A stretch of 5,253 nt of DNA from an uncultured Oscillospiraceae bacterium (GTDB lineage Bacteria; Bacillota; Clostridia; Oscillospirales; Acutalibacteraceae): NCBI GenBank assembly GCA_958451705.1, contig CAUDRD010000130.1, positions 1 to 5,253 of the forward strand, in the 5' to 3' direction. Shown here piece after piece: positions 1-5,253 of this stretch. Within the stretch, counting starts at the first letter, position 1. The number at the start of each line of letters is the position of its first letter. Below the pieces are notes generated by a model. That model searched no databases, was not told the origin of the DNA, and saw nothing but the letters and a program-made list of their open reading frames with translations. The translations under genes and the position numbers were made by a program.

Positions 1-810
1 GCAGTATCCCATTGCGCTGAGCTCATCTGCAAGGTCGCCCACCTGTTTTTTAGTGTTGCAGAAAACTATGGAGCGGGCAGGATTATATCTGTCCAAAAGG
101 CGGCTGAGAGCCTCCGTTTTCTTTCCAGCGGGAATTTCATAATAATACTGGTCGATGTTGGGTACGGTTATCTCTTCCCTTGTGATTTTGACGATTTCCG
201 GGTCATGCTGATAGAGTTTTGTAATCTCCATTATCTCATCGCTCATTGTAGCAGAGAAAAGGATTGTCTGTCTGTCCTCAGGGACATCTTTAAGTATTGT
301 TTCAATGTCCTCTCTAAATCCCATGCTGAGCATTTCGTCGGCTTCATCGAGAATGACCATTTTAAGGTGAGCGAAAGAAATTGTCTTTCTGCGCATATGG
401 TCCATAACTCTGCCGGGAGTACCCACTATAATTTGTGCTCCGCCTTTGAGAGCCTCAAACTGTCTTTCAATAGGCTGACCTCCGTATATAGGAACGGTCT
501 TTATAAAGCGTTTGTACTTTGTAAGCTTTTTAATCTCGTCGCAGGCCTGAATGGCAAGCTCTCTTGTAGGGCAGAGAATGAGAATCTGAGTGGCCTTTTT
601 AAGAGACTTGTCAATGATCTCAATGGCGGGTATGCTGAAAGCCGCCGTTTTTCCCGTACCGGTATGGGAGTGTCCTATAACATCTTTGCCGCTGAGTATA
701 AGGGGAATGCTCTCCGCCTGAATACCCGTGGCCTCTTCAAAACCGATGTCGCTTATTGCGTGTTTTATTTCCTCGGAAATCGGCATTTCCGAAAACTGTT
801 TGATAATCAT
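1..810 (-). CDS. DEAD-box ATP-dependent RNA helicase, N-terminal 270 residues (3' end outside window)
   Basis: Partial superfamily 2 RNA helicase of the DeaD/CshA/RhlE type, which uses ATP to unwind short RNA duplexes in the cytoplasm, in ribosome assembly, mRNA decay or cold adaptation. I translated the minus strand: the frame is open from ATG at 810 to the left edge. Motifs in order: upstream aromatic F6 and Q-motif Gln31 (ATGIQ), motif I SHTGTGKT at 48-55, PTREL at 81-85, GG at 110-111, TPGR at 131-134, DEAD at 155-158, SAT at 186-188, and the start of RecA domain 2 with motif IV (SIVF) at 248-251. Motifs V-VI and any C-terminal extension that would identify the subfamily lie beyond position 1. 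The start is supported by AGAGGAA (minus strand, 814-820) and by F6 lying 25 residues before Gln31, as in DeaD-type proteins. Odd point: motif I has His49 where Gln is usual. The family is certain; the particular paralog is not. Confidence 0.96.
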   Translation of the reverse strand, partial: MIIKQFSEMPISEEIKHAISDIGFEEATGIQAESIPLILSGKDVIGHSHTGTGKTAAFSIPAIEIIDKSLKKATQILILCPTRELAIQACDEIKKLTKYKRFIKTVPIYGGQPIERQFEALKGGAQIIVGTPGRVMDHMRRKTISFAHLKMVILDEADEMLSMGFREDIETILKDVPEDRQTILFSATMSDEIMEITKLYQHDPEIVKITREEITVPNIDQYYYEIPAGKKTEALSRLLDRYNPARSIVFCNTKKQVGDLADELSAMGYC

Positions 811-841
811 AAGTTCCTCTTTTCAAAAATTTATCCCGCAT

Positions 842-871
842 ATTATACTACAAAAACATCTAACCTTTAAA
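842..871 (-). promoter_or_regulatory. Probable helicase promoter (minus strand)
   Basis: On the minus strand a perfect TATAAT lies at 842-847. The best -35 is TTTAAA at 866-871, 18 bp upstream, which matches TTGACA at only 4 of 6 positions. Transcription would begin near 835, giving a short leader of about 25 nt before the helicase ATG at 810. The -10 is convincing and the -35 is weak, so a stronger promoter further upstream with a longer leader cannot be excluded. Confidence 0.5.
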
Positions 872-890
872 AGAAAAATGTTTTTTAAAG
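852..890. repeat. Overlapping short inverted repeats upstream of the helicase promoter
   Basis: Two 8-bp perfect inverted repeats overlap. CTTTAAAA (865-872) pairs with TTTTAAAG (883-890) across a 10-nt spacer. AAAAACAT (852-859) pairs with ATGTTTTT (878-885) across 18 nt. They cannot form at the same time. The first covers the proposed helicase -35 and could be a protein-binding site. Both are very AT-rich, so chance in a low-complexity stretch is a serious alternative. Confidence 0.3.
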
Positions 891-1024
891 AAAAAACGGC
901 AACTTTGCCAATAATAAAAGGGGGAAAGGCGCTAATAATGTGACAATCAATAGTTAAAAAAGGGCTCGATTATGACCAAAGGTTATTTTATATGTTACCT
1001 ATTTGTTAACTTTTAAAAAACCAC

Positions 1025-1053
1025 TTGATTTTTAATACAAAAGTGTCTAAAAT
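1025..1053 (+). promoter_or_regulatory. sigma-A-type promoter of groES-groEL
   Basis: TTGATT (1025-1030) and TAAAAT (1048-1053) are separated by exactly 17 bp, matching the -35 and -10 consensus at 4 of 6 and 5 of 6 positions. The predicted transcription start is about 1060, the first bases of the CIRCE element, so HrcA bound there would block initiation. This is the usual arrangement for CIRCE-controlled chaperonin operons in Firmicutes. Confidence 0.8.
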
Positions 1054-1058
1054 ATGTT

Positions 1059-1085
1059 TTAGCACTCAGGGAGTTAGAGTGCTAA
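1059..1085 (+). promoter_or_regulatory. CIRCE operator (HrcA repressor binding site)
   Basis: TTAGCACTC (1059-1067), a 9-nt spacer, then GAGTGCTAA (1077-1085): a perfect match to the CIRCE consensus TTAGCACTC-N9-GAGTGCTAA. In known systems HrcA, whose activity depends on GroEL, binds this operator and represses the operon until heat or misfolded protein occupies the chaperonin. It sits at the predicted transcription start and would also form a hairpin near the 5' end of the mRNA, 36 bp before the groES start. No hrcA gene is in the window. Confidence 0.97.
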
Positions 1086-1121
1086 ACTTAACTGGTACAT
1101 AATTTCAAGGAGGAATATATT

Positions 1122-1406
1122 ATGACTATTAAACCGCTTGCAGACAGAGTTGTTGTTAAAGCTGTTGAGATGGAAGAGACAACAAAGAGTGGAATCATTC
1201 TTGCCGCTTCCGCACAGGAGAAGCCCCAGATTGCCGAGGTTGTTGCAGTAGGCCCCGGAGGAATGGTAGACGGCAAAGAAGTTGAGATGTATGTTAAGGT
1301 AGGCGACAAAGTTATAACAAGCAAGTACTCCGGAACCGAAGTAAAACTTGATAAAGAAGAATATACAATTGTCCGCCAGGGCGACATTCTTGCAGTTGTT
1401 GAATAA
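1122..1406 (+). CDS. groES: Co-chaperonin GroES (Hsp10)
   Basis: A 94-residue protein of normal length for the family. GroES forms a heptameric lid that caps the GroEL cylinder and makes a closed folding chamber in the cytoplasm. Visible features are the N-terminal IKPLADRVVVK strand (3-13), the mobile loop ending in GIIL (24-27), which carries the hydrophobic contact to the GroEL apical domain, the VGPG segment (43-46) and the C-terminal GDILAVVE (87-94). The start is fixed by AAGGAGG (1107-1113), 8 nt before the ATG, and by the conserved N terminus. It is the first gene of the chaperonin operon, 27 bp before groEL, and lies under the CIRCE operator. Nothing is missing or unusual. Confidence 0.99.
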   Translation: MTIKPLADRVVVKAVEMEETTKSGIILAASAQEKPQIAEVVAVGPGGMVDGKEVEMYVKVGDKVITSKYSGTEVKLDKEEYTIVRQGDILAVVE

Positions 1407-1433
1407 TTAACTTTCTTTTGGAGGTAATGACTT

Positions 1434-3071
1434 ATGGCTAAACAGATTATTTACGGCGAAGAAGCCCGCAAGGCTCTTCAGAAGGGTATCGACAAGCTTA
1501 GCGATACCGTTAAAATTACACTTGGACCCAAGGGCAGAAACGTTGTTCTGGATAAAAAATACGGCGCACCCCTTATTACAAACGACGGTGTTTCCATTGC
1601 AAAGGAAATCGAGCTTGAAGATCCCTTTGAGAACATGGGCGCACAGCTTGTAAAAGAAGTTGCTACAAAGACAAACGACGTTGCAGGTGACGGTACAACA
1701 ACCGCTACTCTTCTTGCACAGGCTCTTGTCCGTGAGGGACTTAAGAACGTTGCAGCCGGCGCAAATCCCATGGAAGTAAAGAACGGAATTAAGAAGGCTG
1801 TTGAAACAGCTGTTGAGGCTCTTAAGGCTAACTCAACACCTGTTAAGGGCACACAGGATATCGCTCACGCAGCAACGGTTTCCTCTGCTGACGAGTACAT
1901 CGGCCAGCTTATCGCTGAGGCTATGGAAAAGGTTACAGCAGACGGCGTAATCACTGTTGAGGAATCCAGAACAGCTGATACATCTGTTGATGTTGTTGAG
2001 GGTATGCAGTTTGACCGTGGTTATGTATCACCCTACATGGCAACAGATATGGATAAAATGGAAGCTGTTATCGACGACGCTTACCTTCTTATTACAGATA
2101 AGAAGATTTCAAATATTCAGGAAATCCTTCCCCTTCTCGAGCAGGTACTTCAGGCAGGCAAAAAGCTTGTTATCGTAGCTGAGGACGTTGAGGGTGAGGC
2201 TCTTGCAACACTCCTTGTAAACAGACTCAGAGGCACATTCACCTGCGTAGCAGTCAAGGCTCCCGGCTTTGGCGACAGACGTAAGGAAATGCTTCGTGAT
2301 ATCGCTATCCTTACAGGCGGCGAGGTTATCACTTCCGACCTTGGCCTTGAGCTTAAGGATACAACAATGGATCAGCTTGGCAGCGCACGTCAGGTAAAGG
2401 TTACAAAGGAAAACACCATTATCGTTGACGGTATGGGCGATCCTGCTGCCATCAAAGCAAGAATCAATCAGATTAAGGCTCAGATTGAGGAGTCAACTTC
2501 AGAATTTGACCGTGAAAAGCTTCAGGAGCGTCTTGCAAAGCTTTCCGGCGGCGTAGCAGTTCTCAGAGTCGGCGCAGCAACTGAGACAGAGATGAAGGAG
2601 AAGAAGCTCCGCATTGAGGATGCTCTTGCAGCAACAAAGGCAGCCGTTGAGGAAGGCCTTGTAGCAGGCGGCGGAGTTGCACTTGTAAACGTTATCCCCG
2701 CAGTTGAGAAGCTTCTTGATACAGATAACCTTGACGAAAAGACAGGCGTTAAGATTGTTCTTAAAGCTCTTGAAGAGCCCATGCGTCAGATTGCCGCAAA
2801 CGCAGGCCTTGAAGGCTCTGTAATTGTTGACGCTGTTAAGAAGTCAGGCAAGGTTGGCTATGGCTTCGACTTTGCAAAGAGCACATATGTTGATATGGTT
2901 GACTCAGGTATCGTTGACCCAACAAAGGTTACACGTTCAGCTCTTCAGAACGCAGCTTCCGTAGCAGCTATGGTTCTTACAACCGAGTCTCTTGTAACAG
3001 ATAAGCCCGACCCGGCAGCAGATGCAGCAGCAAAGGCAGCAATGGCATCTCAGGGCGGCGGAATGTATTAA
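1434..3071 (+). CDS. groEL: Chaperonin GroEL (Hsp60)
   Basis: Full-length 545-residue group I chaperonin. It forms two stacked heptameric rings that bind unfolded proteins and refold them inside an ATP-driven chamber capped by GroES. Seen in the sequence: the LGPKGRN nucleotide loop (30-36), GDGTTT (85-90) with Asp86 matching E. coli Asp87, the apical domain roughly 190-375, the catalytic Asp396 (E. coli Asp398), and the chaperonin signature AAVEEGLVAGGG (403-414). The start is set by GGAGGT (1420-1425), 8 nt upstream. The C terminus is an alanine-rich stretch ending GGGMY instead of the usual run of GGM repeats. Codon use is strongly biased: all 33 isoleucines use ATT or ATC and none ATA, as expected for a very highly expressed gene. 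It is co-transcribed with groES and ends about 30 bp before a strong terminator. Confidence 0.99.
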   Translation: MAKQIIYGEEARKALQKGIDKLSDTVKITLGPKGRNVVLDKKYGAPLITNDGVSIAKEIELEDPFENMGAQLVKEVATKTNDVAGDGTTTATLLAQALVREGLKNVAAGANPMEVKNGIKKAVETAVEALKANSTPVKGTQDIAHAATVSSADEYIGQLIAEAMEKVTADGVITVEESRTADTSVDVVEGMQFDRGYVSPYMATDMDKMEAVIDDAYLLITDKKISNIQEILPLLEQVLQAGKKLVIVAEDVEGEALATLLVNRLRGTFTCVAVKAPGFGDRRKEMLRDIAILTGGEVITSDLGLELKDTTMDQLGSARQVKVTKENTIIVDGMGDPAAIKARINQIKAQIEESTSEFDREKLQERLAKLSGGVAVLRVGAATETEMKEKKLRIEDALAATKAAVEEGLVAGGGVALVNVIPAVEKLLDTDNLDEKTGVKIVLKALEEPMRQIAANAGLEGSVIVDAVKKSGKVGYGFDFAKSTYVDMVDSGIVDPTKVTRSALQNAASVAAMVLTTESLVTDKPDPAADAAAKAAMASQGGGMY

Positions 3072-3085
3072 TTTTAGCTCTAAAT

Positions 3086-3099
3086 AAAACAGCTGTTTT
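3086..3099. repeat. Perfect 14-bp palindrome after groEL
   Basis: AAAACAGCTGTTTT at 3086-3099 reads the same on both strands. It lies just after the groEL stop and runs into further T residues. As RNA it could form only a 5-bp, mostly A-U stem around AGCT, so it is at best an auxiliary structure in front of the stronger terminator downstream. Confidence 0.4.
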
Positions 3100-3102
3100 T
3101 TC

Positions 3103-3136
3103 AAGGCCGGATACTGTAAAAGGTATCCGGCTTTTT
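3103..3136 (+). terminator. Intrinsic terminator of the groES-groEL operon
   Basis: A 9-bp perfect GC-rich stem, GCCGGATAC (3106-3114) with GTATCCGGC (3123-3131), encloses the 8-nt loop TGTAAAAG and is followed directly by TTTTT (3132-3136). The stem can be extended by a G-U and two A-U pairs (3103-3105 with 3132-3134). This is a textbook Rho-independent terminator and separates the chaperonin operon from the kinase operon. Confidence 0.95.
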
Positions 3137-3168
3137 GATTAATGCATACGGCTTTCAATACCCTTTAT

Positions 3169-3197
3169 TTGCAAATAGATAAAAAGTTTGCTACAAT
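3169..3197 (+). promoter_or_regulatory. sigma-A-type promoter of the kinase-DUF2156-GNAT operon
   Basis: TTGCAA (3169-3174) and TACAAT (3192-3197) are exactly 17 bp apart, matching consensus at 4 of 6 and 5 of 6 positions. Transcription would start at about 3204, leaving a leader of about 50 nt before the ATG at 3256. It lies right after the groEL terminator, so the downstream operon has its own start. Confidence 0.75.
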
Positions 3198-3211
3198 ATA
3201 TTGTCAAGCAA
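3188..3211. promoter_or_regulatory. Inverted repeat over the -10 region, possible operator
   Basis: A perfect 12-bp palindrome, ACAATATATTGT (3193-3204), overlaps the -10 box and predicted start. It is flanked by TTGCT (3188-3192) and its complement AGCAA (3207-3211), offset by only two bases (CA, 3205-3206). The result is a nearly symmetrical 24-bp element exactly where a repressor would act. I recognise no known regulator consensus, so the role is inferred from position and symmetry. Confidence 0.4.
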
Positions 3212-3255
3212 TGTTGATGATTTTTAGTTAAAGGCAAATTGGAGATTGATTTTTT

Positions 3256-3933
3256 ATGTCGGGAAAACTCATTGTAATAGAAGGACTGGACGGAAGCGGA
3301 AAAAGTACGCAGATGCAGCGTCTTACGGAAAATCTTGATGCTGTAGGTGTAAAGTATAAAAGGATAAAGCTGCCGAATTATTCGAGTCCTTCATGTTCTC
3401 TTGTAAATATGTATTTAAAGGGAGAATTCGGCAATAAGCCGGACGATGTAAACGCATATGCTGCCTCATCCTTTTACGCTGTTGACCGCTTTGCAAGCTT
3501 CAAACAGGTTTGGGGAGATGATTATTTAAACGGCAGCCTTATTCTTGCCGACCGTTATGCAACTTCAAATGCAGTTCACCAAATGGTCAAGCTTCCTAAG
3601 GAGAAGTGGGACGAGTATCTTTCATGGCTTGAGGATTACGAATATGTAAAAATGGGAATACCAAAACCGACGGCTGTAATTTTTCTCGATATGCCTGTTG
3701 AGATTTCTCAAAGGCTTATGTCAGAAAGGTATAACGGCGACGAGAAGAAAAAGGATGTACATGAAGCCGATACGGAATATTTGAAAAAATGCCGTGAGGC
3801 GGCTTTTTATGCGGCAGATAAGCTTTCATGGACAGTGATAAGCTGCGCTCAAGGAGATAATGCAAAGAGTATTGAAAAAATTGCGGACGAAATATTTGCA
3901 GTTGTAAAAAAGGAGTTACTGTTAAATGCTTGA
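3256..3933 (+). CDS. tmk: Thymidylate kinase-like deoxynucleotide kinase
   Basis: A 225-residue P-loop kinase resembling dTMP kinases, which phosphorylate dTMP to dTDP with ATP for DNA synthesis. Visible features: Walker A GLDGSGKS (10-17) directly after the first beta strand; LPNYSSPS (39-46), at the place of the FP/REP substrate segment of thymidylate kinases, followed by YLKGEFG (53-59); YAVDRF (74-79); the DRYATSN motif (99-105), matching the DRYxxS signature of the family; FLDMP (143-147); and a lysine-rich LID-like segment, RYNGDEKKKDVHE (158-170). The start is chosen from GGAG (3241-3244), 11 nt upstream, slightly long, and because it places the P-loop correctly. It is the first gene after its own promoter and overlaps the next gene by 8 bp. 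Clostridia often carry a separate canonical tmk elsewhere, so this may be a paralog with a different nucleotide preference. Kinase family is secure; exact substrate is not. Confidence 0.82.
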   Translation: MSGKLIVIEGLDGSGKSTQMQRLTENLDAVGVKYKRIKLPNYSSPSCSLVNMYLKGEFGNKPDDVNAYAASSFYAVDRFASFKQVWGDDYLNGSLILADRYATSNAVHQMVKLPKEKWDEYLSWLEDYEYVKMGIPKPTAVIFLDMPVEISQRLMSERYNGDEKKKDVHEADTEYLKKCREAAFYAADKLSWTVISCAQGDNAKSIEKIADEIFAVVKKELLLNA

Positions 3934-4813
3934 ATTTAAAAAGCCGGTTTTAGAGGATAAGCTTTGGGCGGAGAAAATATTAAAATCTTCCGGTTTCTAT
4001 GGGTGTGAATATACCTTCGGCAACATAATGATGTGGAACGAGATTTATAAAAACCGTATTGCAAGATTTGAAGATTTTCTAGTGACCTGCTCCCAGGGGG
4101 ATCAGCTTATGTTTGCCTTTCCTGCGGGAGATGGCGATTTAAAAAAGATGGTTTCCGAAATGGAAGATTATGCTTCTGAATATGGTCAGAAGCTCAAAAT
4201 ATTCGGAGTTACGGAAAAATCCATGGAAGCTCTCGAAAAGCTTTTCCCGGGTAAATTTACTTTCACTCTTCACAGGGGAAGCTGCGATTATATCTATCTT
4301 ACCGAAAAGCTTGCCCAGCTTAAGGGTAAAAAGTTTCACGGCAAGCGCAACCATATTGCCGCCTTTGAAAAAGCTTTTCCCCAGTGGAAATATCACGAAA
4401 TAGATAAATCCAATATCGACCTTTGTATTGACATGAACAGGCGCTGGGAAAAGGAGAATTTAGAGCGAAATCCTCGTGACCTTTCCAATGAGCAAAATGC
4501 TATTTCAATCGCCTTTGAAAATTTCTTCGATTTAGGTTTAGTGGGTGGTTTCATAACTGCAAACGACAGCGTTGTAGCATATACGATAGGTGAAGAGATG
4601 AACAGTGAAATCTTCTGTACCCACATAGAAAAAGCTTTTGGAGACGTAAGAGGCGCTTATCCTATTATCAACAGGGAGTTTGCTAAAAATACAATCTGCG
4701 GCTATAAATATGTCAACCGTGAGGAGGATTTGGGAGAAGAGGGACTGCGAAAGGCAAAGCTCTCTTATCAGCCCGATATCCTTCTGGAAAAATATACTGC
4801 GGAGGTGCAGTAA
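3926..4813 (+). CDS. DUF2156 / LPG_synthase_C-type protein (COG4866-like)
   Basis: A 295-residue soluble-looking protein with no signal peptide or membrane segment. It resembles the DUF2156 family, related to the catalytic C-terminal domain of phosphatidylglycerol lysyltransferase and built from two GNAT-like folds. Family-typical blocks are DYIYLTEKLAQLKGKKFHGK (121-140) followed by RNHI, HIEKAFGD (233-240) with YPIINREFA (245-253), and NREEDLGEEGLRKAKLSYQP (264-283). The family is known for acyl or aminoacyl transfer, but no substrate is known to me for stand-alone members. Because the membrane part of MprF is absent, lipid lysinylation should not be assumed. Translation probably couples to the kinase gene: the ATG lies inside the kinase stop region (8-bp overlap), with AAGGAG (3910-3915) 10 nt upstream. 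The next gene follows 2 bp after the stop. Confidence 0.85.
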   Translation: MLEFKKPVLEDKLWAEKILKSSGFYGCEYTFGNIMMWNEIYKNRIARFEDFLVTCSQGDQLMFAFPAGDGDLKKMVSEMEDYASEYGQKLKIFGVTEKSMEALEKLFPGKFTFTLHRGSCDYIYLTEKLAQLKGKKFHGKRNHIAAFEKAFPQWKYHEIDKSNIDLCIDMNRRWEKENLERNPRDLSNEQNAISIAFENFFDLGLVGGFITANDSVVAYTIGEEMNSEIFCTHIEKAFGDVRGAYPIINREFAKNTICGYKYVNREEDLGEEGLRKAKLSYQPDILLEKYTAEVQ

Positions 4814-4818
4814 ACTTG
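4801..4818 (+). promoter_or_regulatory. Ribosome binding site that sets a TTG start
   Basis: GGAGG (4801-4805) lies inside the last codons of the DUF2156 gene, 10 nt before TTG at 4816-4818. No ATG or GTG occurs nearby in this frame: the first in-frame ATG is codon 30, which would remove the first strand and helix of the acetyltransferase fold. TTG is therefore the best start. Confidence 0.75.
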
Positions 4819-5253
4819 ATAAGGTTTGCCGATATAAAGGATATTCCCTCATTAAAGGAAATTTGGCGTATAAGCTTCGGCGACAGCGAAGAGTATATAG
4901 ATATGTTTATGGAAAAGCAGTTTAAACACGCTGAAACCGTTGTTTATGAAGAGGACAACCAAGTTATTGCGATGTTTTTCCTTTTCAGGTGTGATTTCAG
5001 TATATCAGGGAAAGCATATCCTGCTTTTTACCTTTATGCCGCCGCCACTTTGCCTGAATACAGAGGCAGAGGGATTATGGGTAGTATGATTAAATTTTCA
5101 AAAGAATATGCCTCAAAAAACGGTTCGAATTTTATTATACTTTCGCCGGCTGAAAATGGGCTGTATGATTATTACAGAAGGTTTGGATTTTCTGAATGTT
5201 TTAAATCTGCTAAAATATCTTTAGATCTAAAAGAAAAAGAAAATAATCATGTA
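4816..5253 (+). CDS. GNAT family N-acetyltransferase, N-terminal 146 residues (3' end outside window)
   Basis: Partial protein of the acetyl-CoA-dependent GNAT superfamily, open from a TTG start to the right edge. The N terminus reads (M)IRFADIKDIPSLKEIWRISF, the usual GNAT strand 1-helix 1 pattern for proteins that begin IR.A...D...L..I. The acetyl-CoA binding segment is YLYAAATLPEYRGRGIMGSM (72-91), with the R-x-x-G core at Arg83-Gly86, followed by a helix. ILSPAENGLYDYYRRFGF (108-125) is the late strand and YxxxGF motif. The "RGRGIMG" form and YYRRFGF resemble Eis-like (COG4552) multidomain acetyltransferases, which are about 400 residues long, so more than half of the protein may lie outside the window. 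The target substrate cannot be read from the sequence. It is the third gene of the operon, 2 bp after DUF2156. Confidence 0.88.
   Translation, partial: MIRFADIKDIPSLKEIWRISFGDSEEYIDMFMEKQFKHAETVVYEEDNQVIAMFFLFRCDFSISGKAYPAFYLYAAATLPEYRGRGIMGSMIKFSKEYASKNGSNFIILSPAENGLYDYYRRFGFSECFKSAKISLDLKEKENNHV

Larger units (their letters stand above)
811..1058. other. Divergent AT-rich intergenic region between helicase and groES
   Basis: About 250 bp between the helicase start and the CIRCE element; with the groES leader the gene-free stretch is 811-1121. It is rich in A and T runs and has no credible coding frame. On the minus strand it holds the helicase ribosome binding site and a likely -10 box; on the plus strand it holds the groES promoter near its right end. 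The middle (about 895-1020) shows only short imperfect repeats around GTTA/GTTAAC (for example 981-1010), to which I can assign no role. Confidence 0.7.

Noticed and set aside
205..870. Long plus-strand open frame opposite the helicase gene
   Set aside because: It is antisense to a gene with every DEAD-box motif in order, has no recognisable family features and no good ribosome binding site.
728..943. 71-codon plus-strand frame reaching into the intergenic region
   Set aside because: Mostly antisense to the helicase start and then low-complexity AT-rich sequence; no ribosome binding site or protein family resemblance.
915..943. GGGGGAAAGG followed by ATG TGA, a start-stop minimal ORF
   Set aside because: It lies upstream of the groES promoter with no clear promoter of its own, so it is probably not transcribed; chance is the simpler explanation.
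940..975. GTGACA as a possible extra -35 box for a second groES promoter
   Set aside because: No acceptable -10 occurs at 16-18 bp; the nearest TA-rich hexamer is about 23 bp away.
1478..1852. Antisense frames inside groEL (also near 2150-2332, 2522-2782 and 2937-3158)
   Set aside because: Low-complexity Ser/Ala-rich translations that result from the codon bias of the highly expressed groEL on the opposite strand.
3086..3101. AAAACAGCTGTTTT plus T run as the groEL terminator
   Set aside because: The stem would be short and AT-rich with a minimal loop; the GC-rich 9-bp hairpin at 3106-3131 with its T tract is much better.
4680..4925. 81-codon plus-strand frame bridging the DUF2156 and GNAT genes
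   Set aside because: It is out of frame with both well-supported genes and its translation resembles no protein family.
1..5253. Mobile element, CRISPR array, tRNA, rRNA or defence system
   Set aside because: No transposase or integrase, no direct-repeat array, no cloverleaf or rRNA sequence was seen; the gene content is core metabolism, folding and RNA handling.

Overview
The window looks like ordinary chromosomal DNA from a low-to-moderate GC Gram-positive bacterium, most likely a clostridial (Ruminococcaceae/Oscillospiraceae-like) gut-type Firmicute. The support is a perfect CIRCE operator in front of groES-groEL (the HrcA system typical of Firmicutes), strong AAGGAGG-type ribosome binding sites, AT-rich intergenic DNA with sigma-A-like promoters, and a COG4866/DUF2156 protein of a type common in Clostridia. 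The genus assignment is inference only.

Layout. Positions 1-810 (minus strand) hold the first 270 codons of a DEAD-box RNA helicase that runs off the left edge. Positions 811-1121 form a divergent, AT-rich regulatory region. It carries a helicase promoter on the minus strand, a well-formed sigma-A promoter for groES on the plus strand, and a 27-bp CIRCE element starting about where transcription should begin. groES (1122-1406) and groEL (1434-3071) follow as a classic two-gene chaperonin operon, closed by a strong intrinsic terminator at about 3103-3136.

A second plus-strand operon starts from a TTGCAA-N17-TACAAT promoter (3169-3197) with an inverted repeat over its -10 region. It contains a thymidylate-kinase-like P-loop nucleotide kinase (3256-3933), a DUF2156/LPG_synthase_C-type protein overlapping it by 8 bp (3926-4813), and a GNAT acetyltransferase that begins at a TTG codon 2 bp further on and runs off the right edge (4816-5253).

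How the parts relate. The helicase and the chaperonin are both stress/housekeeping functions, one acting on RNA structure and one on protein folding, but they are transcribed in opposite directions. The kinase, DUF2156 and GNAT genes are tightly packed and probably translationally coupled; why they are grouped is not clear from the sequence. I see no mobile element, CRISPR array, tRNA, rRNA or clear novel system. The points most worth a second look are the altered helicase motif I, the inverted repeat on the kinase promoter, the kinase-DUF2156-GNAT operon, and the complete absence of ATA isoleucine codons in groEL.
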